Source: CAZUMJ01 sp964621605 (GTDB taxonomy: Bacteria > Actinomycetota > Acidimicrobiia > Acidimicrobiales > Iamiaceae). From it: a stretch of DNA of 57,356 bases. The stretch is taken from assembly GCA_964621605.1 (NCBI GenBank), contig CAZUMJ010000020.1, forward strand, positions 1 to 57,356, read 5' to 3'. Positions 9,934-17,787 of the stretch are shown piece by piece. A model generated the notes under the pieces. It was not told where the DNA came from and did not search any database. It saw nothing but the letters and a program-made list of their open reading frames with translations. Position numbers and translations under genes: made by a program. How positions within the stretch are numbered: position 1 is the first letter of the stretch; every line of letters starts with the position of its first letter.

Positions 9934-11601
9934 ATGCCCATCCCCCGCAGCCTGTTCCACGCGAAGCCGACCGACCGCGACCTCCAGGTCGTCCAGGGCA
10001 GCTGGCCGGACGACCTCTCCGGGGAGCTCTTCCTGAGCGCGCCCCACCCGAGCACCTTCGGTGGCCCGCACCCGTTCTTCGGCGACGGCACCACCTACCG
10101 GCTGTCACTCCGACCCGGCACCCACGACGCACCCGTCGACCGCTTCGCCTGGCGGCAGCGTCAGATCGACTCCCCTTCAGCTCGCCTTCGGGTGAAGCGC
10201 CCGGAGGTGTTCACGCCCACCGTGATCGGCGTGCAGTCGCCGTTCGGCCACACGAACGCCGCCAACACCGCGCCACTGCCGTGGAACGGCCGCCTGTTCA
10301 GCACCTGGGATGCCGGCCGGCCCGTCGAGATCGACCCGGTGAGCCTCGCCTACCTCGGCGAGGTGGGCCGACGCGACGAATGGTTGGACTTCGAGGTTTC
10401 CCCACAGCCGCTCCTCCCGATGGTGATGACCACCGCCCATCCGGTGATCGACACCGAGCGAGACGTGCTGTGGAGCGTGAACACCCACTGGGGGTCGCTG
10501 CACGTGGTGCGCTGGGACGGCAAGGGCCCGCTCCAGTCGTGGCCGATCGCCGGCGCCCTCATCCCGCAGTCGGTGCACACCATCACCCACACCCGTGACT
10601 GGATCATCGTCGGCGACTGCGCGTTCAAGGTCGAACCGCAGGTGCTCACCGGCGGCGAGCGCACCGAACCGAACAACCACGCCTCGCCGCTCTACTTCAT
10701 CCGCAAGGAGGCGCTCGAAGCCACACCTCCGGGAACCGCGGTGCCCTGCACCACGGTCACGGTCGCGCCGGAGATCAACCACTACTACGCCACCTACGAC
10801 GACACCGACGGCGTGCAGGTGCTCTTCGAGCACGTGGAGAACGCCGACATCGCCATGACGCAGCAACCCGGCGACCTCGACGCCCTCGGACGTCCCTGCG
10901 ACCCGGCCCTGCGGGGCTTCTACGGCCTTCCCATGAGCCCGGATCGCACCACCGTGGTCACGTTCGATCCCGAGACCGGCGCCGTCTCGCACCGGGCCGA
11001 GCAGCGGGTACCCGACCTGCTGTGGACTCGCCAGCTCAACGCCATGGACTGGAGCGACCAAGGGCGGGCACACCCGACGGTGCACCACACGGTGCACCAG
11101 GGGTGGCGGCCCGAAGGCATCACCCAGAAGATGCTGGCGCTGTACGCCGAGCGAGTGGACACCGCGCTCTTCCCGCCACAGGAGACGGCACCGCTGGTCG
11201 TCACCTCCACCATGCCCGACCTTGCGCTGTCCCACGTGTACGAGCTCGGCCTCGACGACTTCCCCACCTCTCCCATCTACGCGCCGCGCTCCACCGGATC
11301 CGAGCCGGGAGGCCACGACGGCTACGTCGTCGTGCCGATCATGAACGACGACGGGTTCCGTGTAGAGGTGTTCGACGCAGCCGACGTCTCGACCGGTCCG
11401 GTGGCGACGCTGGCGTCACCCGGCTTCACCGTCCCGTTCCTGCTGCACGCGTCGTGGATGGCACATGCCTGCGCGGCACCCGAGGCCGAACGTGTGCGCT
11501 TCGCCGACGAGCTCGGTCGGATCGACGAGCTGCCCCCGGACCTGGCCGCGGTCGCCCGCGAGGTTGCCCACGAGCTCGACGAGGGTATCCCGATGGGCTG
11601 A
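9934..11601 (+). CDS. Carotenoid-oxygenase (RPE65/CCD) family dioxygenase 2
   Basis: A 555-residue iron-dependent oxygenase of the same family as the enzyme at 7720-9114 but clearly divergent from it and about 90 residues longer. Candidate iron ligands are His169 (MTTAHPVID), His219 (HTITHTRDW), a histidine in FEHVENADIAM or the nearby EINHYYATYDD, and a C-terminal histidine in LLHASWMAH. The N-terminus has FGDGTTYRLSL in place of the usual FDGDGMVH. The ATG at 9934 has a strong GAGGAGGT ribosome-binding site 3 bases upstream; the open frame further upstream is antisense to the TetR gene and not coding. A perfect TetR-type palindrome lies in its promoter. Two different family members under one regulator suggest sequential or alternative cleavage of related substrates. 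Confidence 0.9.
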   Translation: MPIPRSLFHAKPTDRDLQVVQGSWPDDLSGELFLSAPHPSTFGGPHPFFGDGTTYRLSLRPGTHDAPVDRFAWRQRQIDSPSARLRVKRPEVFTPTVIGVQSPFGHTNAANTAPLPWNGRLFSTWDAGRPVEIDPVSLAYLGEVGRRDEWLDFEVSPQPLLPMVMTTAHPVIDTERDVLWSVNTHWGSLHVVRWDGKGPLQSWPIAGALIPQSVHTITHTRDWIIVGDCAFKVEPQVLTGGERTEPNNHASPLYFIRKEALEATPPGTAVPCTTVTVAPEINHYYATYDDTDGVQVLFEHVENADIAMTQQPGDLDALGRPCDPALRGFYGLPMSPDRTTVVTFDPETGAVSHRAEQRVPDLLWTRQLNAMDWSDQGRAHPTVHHTVHQGWRPEGITQKMLALYAERVDTALFPPQETAPLVVTSTMPDLALSHVYELGLDDFPTSPIYAPRSTGSEPGGHDGYVVVPIMNDDGFRVEVFDAADVSTGPVATLASPGFTVPFLLHASWMAHACAAPEAERVRFADELGRIDELPPDLAAVAREVAHELDEGIPMG

Positions 11602-11620
11602 GGGCGCGTCACCCGCTTGC

Positions 11621-12412
11621 TCACGCGCCGGGGACGTCTCCCGAGCCGAGGTAGCCGGCCTGGAGGAGGTCGGGTCGGGCACGCAGGTCGGCCGCCGAGC
11701 CGACGGTGACCAACCGGCCCCGTTGCAACACGGCCCCTCGGTCGGCGACCTCGAGCACCAGCGCGACGTGCTGCTCGACGACGACCATCGCGGTGCCGGT
11801 CGCATCCGCGATGGTGCGCAGCACCGGCAGGAGGCGCTCCACGATGGTGGGGGCGAGGCCCAAGCTCAACTCGTCGACCAACAACAGGCGCGGGGCGACA
11901 GCGACCGCCCGCGCCAACGCCAGCATCTGCTGCTGCCCGCCCGAGAGCAGACCGGCCCGCCGGTCGAGCATCCGCCCCAGGTCCGGGAACCACCCGAGCA
12001 CCTCGTCGAGCGGACGGCCCGCACCCCCGCGTCGCCTCCCGAGACGGAGGTGCTCTCGCACCGTGAGGTCGAAGAACAACCCCCGGTCCTCCGGCACGTG
12101 GGCCACGCCGCGCCGCACGAGTGCCGTGGCGTCACGCGCACGTGGCGAACGGCGGCGCGGCACGCGCTCGCCGAGCACGACGAGGTCGCCGCCGAGGTGG
12201 GGCAGCAGACCCGACACCGTCCGCAGCAACGTCGACTTGCCGGCGCCGTTGGCACCGAGCAACGCCACGACCTCACCCGGCGCAACGGTGAGGTCGACGT
12301 CGTGCACCACCGCGACGCCCCCGTAGCCGGCGCTGAGCCCGTGCAGCTCGAGCGCTGCGGGCGACGCCGAGCTCGCAGGCCGGGGTGTCGGCAACGGGTG
12401 TGCGCCGGTCAC
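11621..12412 (-). CDS. livF: Branched-chain-type ABC importer ATPase, LivF-like
   Basis: A 263-residue ABC ATPase of the HAAT (branched-chain amino acid) type. Walker A is in LLGANGAGKSTLL, the signature is LLSGGQQQMLALARAVAV and Walker B is LLLVDELSLGLAP, with the LivF-typical LSLGLAP ending. The GTG start at 12412 overlaps the TGA of livG in a GTGA junction, so translation is probably coupled. It is the last gene of the livK-livHM-livG-livF operon and converges on oxygenase 2 with a 19-base gap. HAAT systems also import aromatic acids, amides and other small carboxylates. The location beside oxygenases and a ligase suggests a catabolic substrate rather than leucine. Confidence 0.93.
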   Translation of the reverse strand: MTGAHPLPTPRPASSASPAALELHGLSAGYGGVAVVHDVDLTVAPGEVVALLGANGAGKSTLLRTVSGLLPHLGGDLVVLGERVPRRRSPRARDATALVRRGVAHVPEDRGLFFDLTVREHLRLGRRRGGAGRPLDEVLGWFPDLGRMLDRRAGLLSGGQQQMLALARAVAVAPRLLLVDELSLGLAPTIVERLLPVLRTIADATGTAMVVVEQHVALVLEVADRGAVLQRGRLVTVGSAADLRARPDLLQAGYLGSGDVPGA

Positions 12413-13170
12413 GTCGGCCCCAACCCGGAACCGAGGTACGCCTCCACCACGCGAGGGTCGGCACGCACCGTCGACGGCGGTCCGGTCGCGATGACCGAGC
12501 CGAAGTCGAGCACCACGACCGTCTGGCAAACCTCGAACACGAGGGACATGTCGTGGTCGACGAGCAGCACGGTGATCCCGCGTGCCGGCAAGCGGGCGAG
12601 CAACGTCGCGAGCGCGGCGGTCTCCGTGGGGTCGAGCCCCGCAGCCGGCTCGTCCAACAAGAGGAGTCGGGGCCGCGCCGCGAGCGCTCGCCCGATCGCG
12701 ACGAGGTGGCGCTGCCCGTTGGACAAGGTGCGCGGCGACGCCTGCGCGCATGCCGAGAGATCGAGCAGGTCGAGCACCTCGTCGACGGTGTCGCCACGGT
12801 GGCGAGCCACCCGGAAGGCGTCAGCCACGGTCGCCCGCCACGACGGCACCACGTCACCGACGAGCAGGTTCTCGCGCACGGTGAGGTCGTCGAAGAGCTC
12901 GAGGGACTGGAACGTGCGCACGAGGCCTCGCCGTGCCCTGGTGTGCGACGCGACGTCGGTGCAGTCGACACCGTCGAAGCGAACGCGGCCCGACGATGCC
13001 GGAGTGAAGCCGCTGAGGCAGTCGATGAGCGTCGTCTTGCCCGCACCGTTCGGGCCGATCACTCCGACGATCGCGCCCTCGACCACGTCCAGGTCGACGC
13101 CGTCGAGCGCGACGACGCCGCCGTAGCCGACGCGCAGGCCCGTGACCTCCAACAGTGCCGGCGTGCTCAC
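12409..13170 (-). CDS. livG: Branched-chain-type ABC importer ATPase, LivG-like
   Basis: A 253-residue ABC ATPase. Walker A is GPNGAGKTT, followed by the LivG-like FQSLELFDDLTVRENLLVG. The signature region is short (TLSNGQRHLVAIGRAL instead of LSGGQ), with Asn replacing the first Gly. Walker B is LLLLDEPAAGLDP and the H-loop is LLVDHDM. The GTG at 13170 overlaps the stop of the fused permease by 4 bases (GTGA), and its own stop overlaps livF in the same way. It pairs with LivF to drive the LivHM permease. Confidence 0.93.
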   Translation of the reverse strand: MSTPALLEVTGLRVGYGGVVALDGVDLDVVEGAIVGVIGPNGAGKTTLIDCLSGFTPASSGRVRFDGVDCTDVASHTRARRGLVRTFQSLELFDDLTVRENLLVGDVVPSWRATVADAFRVARHRGDTVDEVLDLLDLSACAQASPRTLSNGQRHLVAIGRALAARPRLLLLDEPAAGLDPTETAALATLLARLPARGITVLLVDHDMSLVFEVCQTVVVLDFGSVIATGPPSTVRADPRVVEAYLGSGLGPT

Positions 13171-15209
13171 CGACCCGTCCCTTCAGCCGCCCTGGCCGCG
13201 ACCGACGTCGGCGCCGAAGCCGTGAGCGGAGCGCCGCGCGACGCCCGCCGGACCCGACCGACCACCTGGTCGCGCCACAGACCCACGATGCCCTCCGGTG
13301 CAGCGATCGCCATCACCACGAGCAGCACCCCGCTCAGCGCGAACACGTACTGCTCGCCCGAACTGCCCGCACCCTCTCCCAGCAGCGCGGTCACGATGCC
13401 CCCCTGCGCCAACGCCCCCGCGAGCAGGGCCCCGCCCACGCTCGACACACCCGCCAGGTAGGTGAGCGCGACCGCCACGAGCGACCCGATCACCACGAAC
13501 GACGTGGGCGAGAGGGTGGTCACGGAGAAGGCCATGCACACGCCGCAGAGGCCGGCGAGGAACGACGACACCGCGAACGCGCCAAGCTTCGCCCGCCCGA
13601 CGTCGATGCCGGCGGCCTCCGCCGCGCGCTCGTTGGCTCGCACCGCCAGCCAACGCAGCCCCGTGCGGTTCCTGCGAAGGTTCGCCACCGCGACGCTCGC
13701 CAGCACGACCACGACGAGGACCGTGAAGCCGTAGGCGGGGCGGAAGTTCGCGGCGCCACGCGCCCCCACGCCGAGGTCGATCCCGAACAGCGTCGGGCGG
13801 GGCGGTACGAGCCCCGCGGCGCCTCCGGAGAACGACGGGCTGGCCAACCCCAACGCTTCGATCGCCACGGCGATCGCCAACGTCGCAACCGCGAGGCTCA
13901 GCCCACGCACCCGACGCACCGACAGCCCGACGAACGTGCCGAGCACGGTCGCGAGGAGCGCCGCGGCGAGCACCGCCAAGGGGAACGGGACGCCCGCCTC
14001 GACGACGTGGATCGCGGCGAACCCGGCAACGCCGGCGAACGCGAGCGGAGCCAGGGAGATCTGCCCCACGAACCCCGTGAGCACCACGACCGAGAGGGAG
14101 AGCAGGACGAACACCAGCGACACGATGAGCGCCTGGCGGTTCGCGGCTCCGAAGGTCTCCAAGCCGACGACGACGGCACCCGACAGCACCACGGCCCACA
14201 CGGCGACGTGGCGCGGCGCAGGTGACGGCGGGAGCCTTCGGCCCAACACCTCGGCACGGTCCGGCAACGCGGTCCCCCGCAGGGCCAGGACCGCCACGAT
14301 GGCGGCGACCGGCACCGCCTGCTGCAGGCCCGTGGTGGGAAGCCACGTGGGTATCCACGTGGTGGACGGCTGCACCGCGTAGCTCAGCACGAGCGACTGC
14401 ACCATGCCGAGGCCGAGTCCGCCCAGTGCGGTGAGCGGGAACGACCGCAGCCCGCCCACGAGGGCAGCCGCGAGCGCGGGCACCACCAGGAGGCTGGTCG
14501 ACGACGCGTCGAGGCCGAAGATCGGGTCGACGAGGATGACCGCCAACCCGCCGAGCACGGACGCGAGCACCCAGTTCGCGCCGCCGATCAGGTCCGGGGA
14601 CACGCCTGCGAGGAGCGCACCTGTCGGGTTGGTCGCCGCCGCACGGGTCGCCAGACCGAAGTGGCTGAAGCGAAACAGCGCGCCGAGAGCGACGGTCACC
14701 ACCACGACGAGGCCGGCGAGGAGCAGGCGGTTCGTCGTGACGACGGTGCCCAACAGGTGGACGGGCGCCTCCGAAAGGACCTGGCGCCTGGTCTGCACGG
14801 ACGCACCCACCGCGCTGAAGCGGAGCTGCACGACCTGCTGCAGGTAGAGGAACAGCCCGAGCGAGGCGACGACGCGCGCCAACGGAGGGGCGTTTCGCAG
14901 CGGCCGGAACACCAACAGGTACACCACGAGACCGAGGCACGCGGCGAGCAACGCCGCGACGCACAGCGAGGTCGTGAGGGTGGGGCGCGCCACGAGGTGC
15001 ACGCGGGCCGGGAGGCCGAGGACCGGCAGGACGAGGTCACCGGTGGCGCGCAGTTCGAAGTACGCGAACGCGACGTACATGCCCATCGCGGCGTGTGCGA
15101 AGTTGACGACACCCGATGCGCGATGGGTGAGCACCAGCCCGAGGGCAAGAGACGCTATGACGGCGCCCCCGCCGAGACCGGCGAGCAGGTAGCCCAGGTA
15201 GGTCGAGAT
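13167..15209 (-). CDS. Fused branched-chain-type ABC permease, LivH-LivM, non-canonical start
   Basis: A single polypeptide (680 residues if started at the ATC at 15209) that joins the two permease subunits normally encoded separately. The first half is LivH-like, with the segment LTHRASGVVNFAHAAMGM. The second half is LivM-like, with LTGFVGQISLAPLAFAGVAG and following helices. The frame back to the livK stop (15222-15224) contains no ATG, GTG or TTG before the GTG at 15134, and that start would delete most of the first helix. GGAG lies 6 bases upstream of an ATC at 15209, giving ISTYLGYLLAGLGGGAV, which is the normal first helix. ATC is therefore my best start; a sequence error or a CTG start (15197) is possible. 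It is coupled to livG by GTGA. Confidence 0.85.
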   Translation of the reverse strand: MSTYLGYLLAGLGGGAVIASLALGLVLTHRASGVVNFAHAAMGMYVAFAYFELRATGDLVLPVLGLPARVHLVARPTLTTSLCVAALLAACLGLVVYLLVFRPLRNAPPLARVVASLGLFLYLQQVVQLRFSAVGASVQTRRQVLSEAPVHLLGTVVTTNRLLLAGLVVVVTVALGALFRFSHFGLATRAAATNPTGALLAGVSPDLIGGANWVLASVLGGLAVILVDPIFGLDASSTSLLVVPALAAALVGGLRSFPLTALGGLGLGMVQSLVLSYAVQPSTTWIPTWLPTTGLQQAVPVAAIVAVLALRGTALPDRAEVLGRRLPPSPAPRHVAVWAVVLSGAVVVGLETFGAANRQALIVSLVFVLLSLSVVVLTGFVGQISLAPLAFAGVAGFAAIHVVEAGVPFPLAVLAAALLATVLGTFVGLSVRRVRGLSLAVATLAIAVAIEALGLASPSFSGGAAGLVPPRPTLFGIDLGVGARGAANFRPAYGFTVLVVVVLASVAVANLRRNRTGLRWLAVRANERAAEAAGIDVGRAKLGAFAVSSFLAGLCGVCMAFSVTTLSPTSFVVIGSLVAVALTYLAGVSSVGGALLAGALAQGGIVTALLGEGAGSSGEQYVFALSGVLLVVMAIAAPEGIVGLWRDQVVGRVRRASRGAPLTASAPTSVAARAAEGTGR

Positions 15210-15221
15210 GTCGGTCTCCGC

Positions 15222-16538
15222 TCAGCCCGGGTAGATGGCGCCGACGTCGACCCACGAGCCGACCTGTTCGAGGGTGCGGCCTTGCACCCGGGCCAAGATC
15301 TGCTGCGGGGAGCACAACGCCGGGAGGCCGGCGAGTTGGCGGCCGTCGCAGGTGTAGGGGTGACCCATGAAGCTGGGTGCCTTCACCTTGTGCCGCAGCG
15401 CGTCCGTGATCGCCGCCGGACTGAGATGATCCGCTCCCAGATCGCGCAGCACCATGTAGAGGTTCATGAAGGAGCGGAACGACACGGTGCCGGCACTGGC
15501 GGCGTCGACCCCCTTGCCGTACCGGGAGATGACGGCGCTGTACAGCGCGGTGTCGACGTCGGGGGCGGAGGTGGAGATGGGCCCTTCGACGTTGAGGATG
15601 ATGCCGTTCGTCTCGTCGGCGGGCACCGACGCCAGGATCGTCGGCGTGCCGCACGCCCCCACGTAGAACACCTGGGCGTCCAGGCCGAGGGCGTGGACGC
15701 CGTCGAACGCCACCTTGCAGCCGGTGTCGGCGGCGAACATCAGCACCGCGTCGGGCGACGTGGCGGCGACTGCGTTGAGCGGGGCCGACAGGTCGCTCGA
15801 CAGCATCGGGTACGGCACCATCTGCACGGCAACGCCGCGCGCCGTGAGCACCTTCTCGGCGTACTGGGCGCTCTGGGTGATGGAACCGAACTCGCCGTAG
15901 ACCACCGCGACCTTCTTGGCGTGCAACGTGGTGGTGGCGTAGTCGGCGAACGCGATCGCTGCGCCCCACGTCCCGCCGCTGAACTGGAAGGAGTTCTCGC
16001 TCTCAGCGGACTGTGCCGAGACGGGCACACCGCCGACGAACGGGATGCCGTTGTCACGCAGGACGTCGATGCTGTTGCCGAACACGTCGATGCCGCCGAG
16101 GACGGCGGGCACCTTCGCCTCGACGAAGCGCTGACCGCATGCGGTGGAGCCTTCGGCGGTGAACTTGGTGTTGCATACCTCGAGGCGGATCGGATGCCCG
16201 TCGATCCCGCCGAGCTGCTCGTTCACCCATGCCACGGCGGCCTCGTCGGCACGGGACAGCTCCGGGAACGACACGGCCGGGGTGTTCTCCTGGTTGACCA
16301 TGCCGAGGGTGATGGGGGTGCCCGTCGCCTTGGTCGGCTGGGTAGGCGTGTACGGCGCGAGGGTCGATCGCCGCGCGCACTCGAGCAAGGTCGACGGTGC
16401 GCAGCCCTCCACCACCGTCGGCACGGTTGTCGCCCCGGAGGACGCCTCCGGGAGTGGGTCGCTGCACGCGCTGGCTCCGAACAGGGCGATGCCGGCCGTC
16501 AAGGCCACCACCGACCAGAACTTCCTTCGCGACGTCAC
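15222..16538 (-). CDS. ABC importer substrate-binding lipoprotein, LivK-like
   Basis: A 438-residue extracytoplasmic binding protein (Peripla_BP_6 fold). The N-terminus is a lipoprotein signal, TSRRKFW, a hydrophobic helix, then the lipobox ASAC. The mature domain starts at ITLGMVNQENTPAV. GTG 16538 is chosen because AGGAG lies 4 bases upstream; codons further upstream read into the promoter. Several cysteines in the mature protein (CNTKF, TACGQ, ADTGCKV, GACGTP, YTCDG, ALCSP) suggest disulfides and are more than usual for LivK. It heads the operon. The promoter has TTGACT and CAGCGT separated by 17 bases, and a TetR-type operator overlaps the -10. The ligand cannot be read from sequence. Confidence 0.9.
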   Translation of the reverse strand: MTSRRKFWSVVALTAGIALFGASACSDPLPEASSGATTVPTVVEGCAPSTLLECARRSTLAPYTPTQPTKATGTPITLGMVNQENTPAVSFPELSRADEAAVAWVNEQLGGIDGHPIRLEVCNTKFTAEGSTACGQRFVEAKVPAVLGGIDVFGNSIDVLRDNGIPFVGGVPVSAQSAESENSFQFSGGTWGAAIAFADYATTTLHAKKVAVVYGEFGSITQSAQYAEKVLTARGVAVQMVPYPMLSSDLSAPLNAVAATSPDAVLMFAADTGCKVAFDGVHALGLDAQVFYVGACGTPTILASVPADETNGIILNVEGPISTSAPDVDTALYSAVISRYGKGVDAASAGTVSFRSFMNLYMVLRDLGADHLSPAAITDALRHKVKAPSFMGHPYTCDGRQLAGLPALCSPQQILARVQGRTLEQVGSWVDVGAIYPG

Positions 16539-16577
16539 AACGCTCCTGACCCTGGAGTGTGCACCCGCGCCCCCTGA

Positions 16578-16590
16578 TGAACGCTGTTTA
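16578..16590. promoter_or_regulatory. Putative TetR operator O3 at livK
   Basis: On the minus strand it reads TAAACAGCGTTCA, matching O2 at 11 of 13 positions and O1 at 11 of 13. It overlaps the predicted -10 of livK, so a bound repressor would block RNA polymerase. It is the evidence that the transporter belongs to the TetR regulon. Confidence 0.55.
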
Positions 16591-16609
16591 CCCCTGGCGC
16601 CAGAGTCAA
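16581..16609 (-). promoter_or_regulatory. Predicted livK promoter
   Basis: On the minus strand TTGACT (16609-16604) and CAGCGT (16586-16581) are separated by 17 bases. The spacer contains a perfect 10-bp palindrome, CTGGCGCCAG (16594-16603), a possible second regulator site. Confidence 0.5.
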
Positions 16610-16762
16610 GCACCGGACCCCGGAGGGGTCAAGGAACTCCACAGAGCCGGGTTCGGGCCCGCCGCTGGCGCCCGCCACTACCATTCCGCTGTCGCAGCCA
16701 CAGGTGCACTCGACATCCTCGAAGTTGACGCCCGCCTCGCAAGCTTCTGCCCTGGGTGCGCC

Positions 16763-16775
16763 ATCGCTTAGCGAT
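16763..16775. promoter_or_regulatory. 13-bp palindrome before the small membrane operon
   Basis: ATCGCTTAGCGAT has perfect 5-bp arms and ends 10 bases before the ATG at 16786. It may be an operator or part of the promoter. Confidence 0.4.
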
Positions 16776-16785
16776 AGGGGACGCA

Positions 16786-17004
16786 ATGCTCGCTCGCCGC
16801 ACACGCGTACTGCTGATCAGCTGTGGGGTCGTAGCGCTGGGGTGCACCGCGCTCGGCTACGGGCTGGCGTCGGTGACGCTCCACCAGCGCTACGCGATCT
16901 ACTCCTACTCGGAGACCTACTTCCATGCGGTGCACCAGCCCGTCTTCGAGGGGCGGTCGCCTGTGGCAGTGCCCTTCACCCCGGCTACCGCGATGTCCTC
17001 ATGA
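16786..17004 (+). CDS. Small single-helix membrane protein, unknown function
   Basis: A 72-residue protein with a basic N-terminus (MLARRTR), one hydrophobic helix (VLLISCGVVALGCTALGYGL) and an outside-type tail rich in Tyr, His and Ser. I recognise no family. The start is the ATG at 16786 with AGGGGA 5 bases upstream. Its TGA overlaps the ATG of the next gene in an ATGA junction, strong support for both being real and co-translated. It is divergent from livK, with a palindrome just before its ribosome-binding site. Confidence 0.65.
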   Translation: MLARRTRVLLISCGVVALGCTALGYGLASVTLHQRYAIYSYSETYFHAVHQPVFEGRSPVAVPFTPATAMSS

Positions 17005-17561
17005 CCCCGCTTTTCGGCGGCGGCCCGATCTGCGACCGAGCCATCGAGCAGCGACGGCGCTGGGCCGGTGTGCCCGTCCTGTGCGGGGCGCTTCTCGGGC
17101 TCGCCACGGTGCTGGGCGGACGCTTCCTCCGACGATCGGCAACCGAACGCGACGGCGAGGCCCGGCGGTCCCGCACGTCGTCACGCGCCACCCGCGCACT
17201 CATCGCCGTCGGTGGTGCGACCACGATCGCGTGCCTGGCCTGGGGTTGCAGTCTGCTCGTCAGCCGCACCCATCGCACCTACGTGCTCCCCGTAGATCCG
17301 GAGCAGGAAATCGGCCCCATCCCAGAACCCCCACACATCACCACCTACGACTGCGGGAGCGCGGTGAAGCCGATACCCCGCCCAATGGAGTACCCGGTGC
17401 CCTGGACCTTCGTGTACCACCCGTGTCGCGGCGTGGTGGGGGAACAGCGTCGACGCGCGGCCGAACCGCTCGGCGCCGGTCTGCTGCTCGGCATGGCCAC
17501 GATCCTCGCTGATCGTCGCCGAACACGGCCGTCGCCGGACGCCGCCACCGCCCCCGAATAG
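17001..17561 (+). CDS. Predicted two-helix membrane protein, unknown function
   Basis: A 186-residue protein coupled by ATGA overlap to the small gene before it. Hydrophobic segments are at about residues 24-40 (VPVLCGALLGLATVLGG) and 67-87 (LIAVGGATTIACLAWGCSLL). A Pro-rich extracytoplasmic part carries two cysteines (TYDCGS and YHPCRG) that could form a disulfide. A further moderately hydrophobic stretch near the end (GAGLLLGMATILA) is followed by a basic tail. No family is recognised. The pair may act as a small membrane complex, which is inference from coupling only. Dispersed palindromic element B follows 77 bases later. Confidence 0.65.
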   Translation: MTPLFGGGPICDRAIEQRRRWAGVPVLCGALLGLATVLGGRFLRRSATERDGEARRSRTSSRATRALIAVGGATTIACLAWGCSLLVSRTHRTYVLPVDPEQEIGPIPEPPHITTYDCGSAVKPIPRPMEYPVPWTFVYHPCRGVVGEQRRRAAEPLGAGLLLGMATILADRRRTRPSPDAATAPE

Positions 17562-17638
17562 GCGCCCACCGCTGGCACCGCCCTGCCTCCCACGGCCGTC
17601 CTCCCGGCGGCGCGCCCGGCCCCATCCGCCCCCCTACC

Positions 17639-17723
17639 CCGTTCTCGGCACCGAAAACGCCCAAATGTGGAACGAATCGGTGCCCAGAAGGCGGCAAGTG
17701 CACCAAATCGGTGCCAAGAACGG
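17639..17723. repeat. 85-bp palindromic dispersed element, copy B
   Basis: Same length and organisation as copy A at 5918-6002. Ends are CCGTTCTCGGCACCGA and TCGGTGCCAAGAACGG, complementary at 15 of 16 positions, with the internal direct motif GAATCGGTGCCCAGAA. It lies between the converging ends of the small membrane operon and mdh. Here too the left flank is pyrimidine-rich and the right flank purine-rich. Confidence 0.85.
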
Positions 17724-17787
17724 AGCCAGCGCGGCGGAAGCGGGGCGGGGGCAGGGGCCGGACGGCTGAGCCAGGCCGGAGCGCCGG

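Noticed and set aside
16559..16771. Plus-strand 70-codon frame between livK and the small membrane operon
   Set aside because: It overlaps the livK promoter and the TetR operator, has no ribosome-binding site and gives a composition without secondary-structure or membrane pattern.
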